From Welwitschia mirabilis (Eukaryota; Gnetophyta; Gnetopsida; Welwitschiales): a DNA stretch of 64,000 nt. Position 1 is the first letter of the stretch, and the number at the start of each line of letters is the position of its first letter. The stretch spans positions 190,271,414 through 190,335,413 of the forward strand of contig JBOZIK010000001.1 of assembly GCA_051453625.1 (NCBI GenBank), in the 5' to 3' direction. A program made the position numbers and the translations under genes. Positions 58,377 through 64,000 of the stretch are shown piece after piece. The notes under the pieces are model-generated. The model did no database searches, was not told the origin of the DNA, and was given only the letters and a program-made list of their open reading frames with translations.

Positions 58377-60840
58377 GATCCTCTCCTTAAAAAAGAGAAG
58401 TTCCTCTTCTTTGATATTATGTAGATGACTTTTTAATTTGACCTATCTTGGATTTGTCAGACTACTTAATCATCTTTCACATGACTAACGCTCCATCATT
58501 AAGATTCATGATGTTCAACAAGTAATAAGTTTGGCTTTATTCAAAGTCAAGGTATTAAAATACCTATGAATCCTTGATGCTCATTAATTAGCTCCTTAGA
58601 AAAGTGAAAATACCTTCAAAAGAAAAAGAAATAGTGTTTATTTTCATGGTGTTCTATCACAAGTACACCAGAGGGACAGTTGACTTTCAAGTCCGTTCTC
58701 TTTTGGCAGTGTGATATGGTAGCTATGGAGACTCCACCTAGGGGATAGTTGATCATGATTGGGTTTTTACCTATGGATCCCTTCTCTTATGGCAGTGGTT
58801 AACCTCCCCTCATCATGAAAAATAGTGTCTCTTGATACTCAATCTTCCTCTCTAAATAAAACATCATAAAAGAAAGAAAAAAAAGTAAAGAGGAGGAAGA
58901 GAAAAAAAGAAGAAGGAAAATGAAAAGCACTCAAAATTTTCTATGAGTACCTTGATGAGCATCTCTTTATAATCACTTACTTTTGAATCTATTATCTTTA
59001 TAGTATTGTGTCATGTATATCTTTTACATTAATCAGTCTGACATTTATCCTATGTAAGACTTATTAGANNNNNNNNNNNNNNNNNNNNNNNNNNNNNNNN
59101 NNNNNNNNNNNNNNNNNNNNNNNNNNNNNNNNNNNNNNNNNNNNNNNNNNNNNNNNNNNNNNNNNNNNTATCTTTATAGTATTGTGTCATGTATATCTTT
59201 TACATTAATCAGTCTGACATTTATCCTATGTGAGACTTATTAGATTAGCATCTAAAATAAAGGGGACTAGCCTTATTCATGTTATTTAAATCCATTTCTT
59301 TCATAATTTAATAGTTAAGTCAAGAATTTTTAAAATCAAATTACATTCTCTTAAAATTTTGATTAGGTTTAATTATTTAGCTAAGTCAAGTTATCCATCA
59401 TGAACTCTATGCATTCTATCATTTAACTACTGGCCTTGGAAAATATTGTGAACATGCTAGGGCTCAATTTTTTGCATTTCATTTTCAATTTTTAATTTGT
59501 AATGTTTAGTTTTTATGTTTGTATTACCTCACTACCCATTTTTACCTTAAATTTATATTATGCCTAATATTAATTAAGCTTTCTTGATATTCATATAACT
59601 ACTTCACTTCAAATTCTAAATTCATCTAATGCATGTGCATTCAAAGAACTTGTTATGCTTCATGTCGATCCCATGACATAGGCCACGACACTTGTTGCAA
59701 GACTGTTATGTCTTATGTCATCCCCATGATAAAGGACACAGCATCAAGCTTCAAGTTCTGGCAAATTCACTACATAATTCATGATCCTTATCCTTCTCTT
59801 AGTCAAAAACTTGAAAGAACTTTAATTTGGATTAGTTTAGAATTGAGAAATTAGCTAAAACACCAAAATTTTCTTAGACTTTCCCATTAGACCTCTTCAA
59901 ATGTTATTTTTGGCTAATTGGTAAAATTAATCCTTCTTACTAGATCCTTCATAGATCACTTAGCCAAGATCCATGATTTATTTTCAACTTTGAGCTTAGT
60001 TTAATAAAAAATTTAAATCCTACCCTCATCATATTGGCATTTTCACAATTTATGAGCACAATGTTAAATTTCATAAAAATTGAATTAATGATTGTTATAA
60101 AAATTGAAATGCCCTCCATTCTTAAGGTCTAACTTTAAAATCTATAGTCAATTCAAATTGGGAAAGGTTTTCATTTTGTATTTCGTGCCCATGACATTGG
60201 GGATGATGACTGTGATTTTTGGTCTCAAGTTTTCTATATGGTTGTACTCGTCATTGTCTGCACGACATAGCACATGACATGTATGTTATTGCTAATGTCA
60301 TCCCCATAACACGAGGGATGATAGTATAATAGATTTTTTATAAACCCCTTCTTCTTTCTCATTTTCAAACCAAATATTATGGCACTTATTCCCTCTAAGT
60401 CCTCTTTTTAAATTTTGGAGCTATCAATTGTAAGTAATTTAATCATATTTTGTTAAAATTAAATAATTCTTCACCTTTTCCATGGTTTAAAATTTCTGAA
60501 TTTTGCTTATTTATTTTTTTAGGCCATTTTAGACAATTTTACTTTATACCCACTTATATTTTTAGCCGATCTATGCTCAAAAACTTACAGAATTAAATTT
60601 CATCCACTAAATTTAAAGTTATGGGTATTTTCTCCTAAAATTTCATGTCTTTTACTTTTTGAAGTTTTTCACTCATTACACACTCAATTTGCAATAGTTT
60701 TTGCCATGTTAGGTATCAAATCAATCCTTGTTTTATTAGCTATGATCCAGTTTTTATGGGAGAATATTTGGTTGTCTATAAATGAAGTTATAAATATATT
60801 TTCATTTTCTCTTAATGTGGCACATATCTATTTTGTGGAT
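58377..60840 (+). other. 3' spacer of the second Athila-like element
   Basis: Non-coding. A block at about 58,719-58,830 is shared with the first element. Palindromic motifs occur at 59,664-59,677, 59,717-59,730, 60,256-60,266 and 60,297-60,310. The 73-codon frame at 59,633-59,854 overlaps these motifs and is not supported as a gene. Confidence 0.6.
59069..59168. other. Assembly gap, 100 N, between 76-bp near-identical ends
   Basis: 58,993-59,068 and 59,169-59,244 differ at one base. Confidence 0.95.
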
Positions 60841-60849
60841 TTCTTCATG

Positions 60850-62100
60850 TAGTGATGTAGGTGCATCGTCTTCTCAAACCCGCACATGCTCTACCACTGC
60901 CTAAGTAGCAGAATAACCGGAGCGAGAGGATATTCTATAGGAGTAAAGGCATAGCCTTGCTTCTATCATTTACTAAAGGGAGATGCATTTTGATGACTAT
61001 ATTTAAAGGCTTAAGCCTGACTTAGACCATACACTAGAGGATCTTGGTATTCAAGATTGATTATTACATGCCCATGGCTCTTACTATGAGGTGAAAACTA
61101 TTTAATTTTAGTAATCTTTGAGGTTATTTCAGCCACTAGGGAGGATGGCTCATGTTATGACCAGATCAGAGCCACTGTAGGAGGATGTCGCATAAACATT
61201 AAGCCATAATACATCACAATAGTTATAGGGATTCCCAAAGATGGGGAGAGGATTGATCTTTGGGGGGATAAGTTAGAGAGATTAACCTATGTCATTCAGC
61301 TAGAGTTACCATATCATGCAGGTGATGATCATTGAGGGATCGTTATGACATATTTGCCTCCCTATTACCAAATTCTTCATCGAGCCATTATCCATAACAT
61401 ATATCTAGTTCATCATGACTTGCATGCTATGATTGCTCATCTTCAAATTTTAGCCTTTATTCATCATGCAGAGAGGATGGACTTAGTTACCTTCATTTGG
61501 TGCCGATTGATATGGATGAGCACTTAGCATTGATTTTATACCATCACTTATCCCTATCTACTAAGTTCTCTCTTTCAATGATTCAAGATCACATTATAGA
61601 AGAGACTCCTCACTCAGTCTATATCATAGCTGATGATACCTATTTTAGGTAACTGAGGATAAAGATACATGGCATGGCTCCACTAGCTCTTGGTAAGGTA
61701 CCTGTAACACAGTCACCTCCCCCTGGATAGCCTCATGCAGTTGGATACATCACCCTGAATCAATTTACTACCTTGTTAGGAGGGATGGAGTAGAGGCTAT
61801 CTTCATAGATAGAGGATCTTCGTGGCACAGTTACTACATGACTTGATTAGTTAGAGGCATGCGTTCACACTGTAGAGGAGCAAGGTTGAGCTACCTTAGA
61901 GACGGTGATCGATATTTAGTAGAATACTTTGGTGGACATACCTGAGATGCTTCATATCCATCACAATGCAATCACATCTAGCCTCTAAGAACACATCTCT
62001 CATTACTTTCTAGATATTGAGGATCTTATCATTGAGCCACCTATGGAGGCAGGTGGCAAGAGAGACACTGACATGGAGGTTAAGTTCTAGTCCTCTCCAC
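60850..62100 (+). pseudogene. Env-position frame of the second Athila-like element
   Basis: The best stretch, about 61,183-61,527, reads ITIVIGIPKDGERIDLWG, LERLTYVIQLELPYHAG, then PPYYQILHRAIIHNI and ERMDLVTFIW. It aligns with the frame at 14,200-14,540 of the first element, including LHRxIIHNI. The segment from 60,900 and the tail to 62,090 are decayed, with Pro-rich SPPPG near 61,710. No membrane segment is evident. Confidence 0.55.
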
Positions 62101-62363
62101 ACAGGGACCCATGATTATTGATGTAGTTTTAAGTTTTATGAAAAAATTACGTTTCTTTCATATCATTGGACTTAGGCACACTTTTTTTTTAGAACTGGTA
62201 ATTGATACTTATGTAATGATGATAACTTTCTTTTATCTTAAATTACTAGTTTATCTAGACATGCAATGTAATTTTTGATTTGATTTTGAGGTTTTCCTTT
62301 CCTAGTAATTTGGAATCGCAAAGTCCTCTTTTGCTTCATTTGTTGAGGAACTCACAAAACGCT

Positions 62364-62373
62364 AAATGAGGGG
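62364..62373 (+). promoter_or_regulatory. Polypurine tract of the second Athila-like element
   Basis: aaatgagggg three bases before the 3' LTR. Confidence 0.5.
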
Positions 62374-62376
62374 TTA

Positions 62377-63569
62377 TGTTATAATCCCAAATTGTCATGG
62401 TCTAACAGTGTAATTAATGATGTTTTGCAAGGAATAGGAACTCAATTTAGTCATTTTTAGGAATTTTATCATGAACTGATCTAACAATTCAATTATAACC
62501 TTAAGTGCCATATTTTCATCAAGAAAAATAGGAATTCAACTAAGGAACAAAGTGGAGCAAAAAGTAGAGGAAAAGCCCAATAAAATGACTGTCATCCCTG
62601 AGGTCATCCCTATGACATAGGGCATGACCACAAGATTAAAGGCATTTGAGAAGCTTATGGAGGCTGGCTTGGTGAGGCTAATGTGGCATGTCGACATGGC
62701 TGTTGTAGATTATGTCATCCTCACGACATAAGAGATGACATATTTGTTAAGTTTTGATTTCAAATTCCAACAAGTTTCTGATGTGGCTTGCTATGATTAG
62801 ATGATGAAGGGATTTCATGTTACATGTCCTCCCCATGATGACAGTAACATGATAGTGTTATAAGTTCTCCTCAACTGAGTCAATTAAGGTCTAGTTTGTG
62901 CTTAATGTTGCCTCTTCACCTATACCGACCTTCTTGATCCATAACCACCTTACAAAACCTATAAAAGCCCCCATTTAGTATCATTTAATTATCTTTTTAG
63001 CATTGGAGGATTGGTGATGAAGGAATCCAAGGAGTCAAGGGTCCATTTTAGCATAGGAGATATCATTCTTGATGATTAGGCTATGCTTCTGACATTAAGG
63101 ATTTACTACCTTACTAAGGTGTTTATAAGACATTCAATTTATTTCATAAAATGTCTTTCTTCTTTAATTCTTATGATTTCTATTATAGCTTGTGTTGAAG
63201 TTTGATTAATGCTATTTTTTAGATTAATTCTGAATTAAACATAGGTTATAAGGGTTAAGTTGGATGACAACCACTCAGAAATTTGGTTATCATAGGTTTG
63301 CATCTCCTCTCTCTTTCATTTTTGCATTGCACATTAGAATAGTTGCATTGTCAATTTCCTTTTTGCATTAACAAAACACAAAATTTATCAAAAACATGGT
63401 ATTGAAATTAAAGTATTTATTCTTCTTTATTTATGTGCTTGATTGGAATATTATCTTATGCTCTCCAGATTACAACATTCATTGGTTAAATCACTCTATC
63501 CTAAGCCTAATTGCAATTTCATTATTTCAAGAATTGATTACTTTTAAAGTGTAATTTAGGACACCAATA
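62377..63569 (+). repeat. 3' LTR of the second Athila-like element
   Basis: Aligned with 51,311-52,621. TATA-like ctataaaag at 62,960-62,968. Palindromic motifs at 62,603-62,616, 62,714-62,727 and 62,825-62,841, at the same LTR positions as in the 5' copy. Confidence 0.85.
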
Positions 63570-63574
63570 GTGGT
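63570..63574. repeat. Target-site duplication, right (gtggt)
   Basis: Identical to 51,306-51,310. Confidence 0.85.
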
Positions 63575-63584
63575 ATTCAGAGTT
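63571..63584 (+). promoter_or_regulatory. Copia PBS of the next array member
   Basis: tggtattcagagtt is the initiator-tRNA PBS with one extra t. Its LTR is at 49,540-51,305, on the other side of the gypsy insertion. Confidence 0.7.
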
Positions 63585-63589
63585 ATTCA

Positions 63590-64000
63590 CACCCATACTT
63601 ACCACTAGGATTATAACTAACTTTAGAATCACTCTTCAAGATATTCAATCATGGGAAGCTTAGCATGAGGATTTTATGTCAACCATGTGGATTTATGGTA
63701 ATGAGAAGGATTATTTTAACTTACAATCATACACCTCTTTAGGATCAAGTTGAATAAGTTATTTGGTAAGATGCTAATGTTAAATTAATAGAGATTTATA
63801 TGGAAATCTATTACCTGTCTACACAAGAATTTGGTTGATTAAATGAAAATAAGCTACACTAACTTATGTACCTTGTGAGATATGTTCTACTCAAAGAATG
63901 ATTTAAAGATTCTTACTCTCATAATTTACATGAATAATTTACATTGTAAGAAGGGAAAGAGGAGATTATTGATTATGTATATGTAAGACATCAAGGCAAA
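63590..64000 (+). pseudogene. Gag of a further copia copy (runs off the window)
   Basis: HEDFMSTMWIYGNEKDYFN near 63,665-63,720 and ATLTYVPCEICSTQRMI near 63,855-63,905 correspond to the gag start of units 1 to 4 (for example 27,995-28,290), where the same part is more decayed. It continues beyond the window. Confidence 0.65.

Larger units (their letters stand above)
51311..63569 (+). mobile_element. Second Athila-like Ty3/gypsy element
   Basis: LTRs at 51,311-52,621 and 62,377-63,569 start tgttgcaatccc and tgttataatccc and both end ccaata. They are flanked by a perfect 5-bp duplication. The interior has an Athila-type PBS, late RT, RNase H, integrase, a spacer, an env-position frame and a PPT. 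Gag, protease and most of RT are missing, and a copia LTR and gag lie where they should be. Gaps at 55,229 and 57,341 join pieces that do not fit end to end, so the interior may be a composite. Confidence 0.8.

Noticed and set aside
1-64000. CRISPR array, operons or bacterial genes
   Set aside because: No regularly spaced short repeats with unique spacers and no prokaryotic gene layout. The repeats found are LTRs, retroelement units and a SINE.

Overview
The window looks like a strongly AT-rich, repeat-filled stretch of a flowering-plant nuclear genome. The evidence is Ty3/gypsy elements of the Athila type, Ty1/copia elements and an L1-type LINE with plant-like protein motifs, a tRNA-derived SINE, and scaffold gaps (runs of N). 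I found no intact host gene. The longest open frame is 162 codons. Nearly every coding trace is a retrotransposon domain broken by stops and frameshifts. Domain calls come from reading motifs in several frames, so edges are approximate unless a repeat end or target-site duplication fixes them.

Left third (1-16,708 and on to about 19,690): a minus-strand LINE (ORF1, endonuclease, reverse transcriptase) is split in two by an Athila-like gypsy element at 882-16,708. The element has LTRs at both ends, PBS and PPT sites and a near-perfect 5-bp target duplication. Inside it are gag, protease, RT, RNase H, integrase and an env-position frame. Two 100-N gaps in it each join overlapping copies of the same region, so it is probably a chimera of related copies. 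A truncated copia element (RT end, RNase H, 3' LTR) follows at about 19,695-21,048.

Middle (21,049-26,700): mostly unassigned AT-rich DNA, with one clear SINE at 24,017-24,287 flanked by a perfect 10-bp duplication.

Copia array (about 26,775-50,708): four head-to-tail units of about 5.9 kb. Each carries decayed copia gag, protease, integrase and a short RT remnant, separated by composite LTRs. Units resemble each other much more than the two LTR types within a unit do, so amplification came after the LTRs had diverged. The terminal LTR ends at 51,305. The PBS and gag of a further copy reappear at 63,571, so the array runs off the right edge.

Right end (51,311-63,569): a second Athila-like element sits in that copia PBS with a perfect 5-bp duplication (gtggt). 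It contains a nested copia 5' LTR and gag, two versions of the integrase across a gap, and an env-position frame related to the one in the first element. Both Athila-like families carry many copies of short palindromic motifs in their LTRs and untranslated parts. That, the SINE and the copia array are the most interesting signals here.
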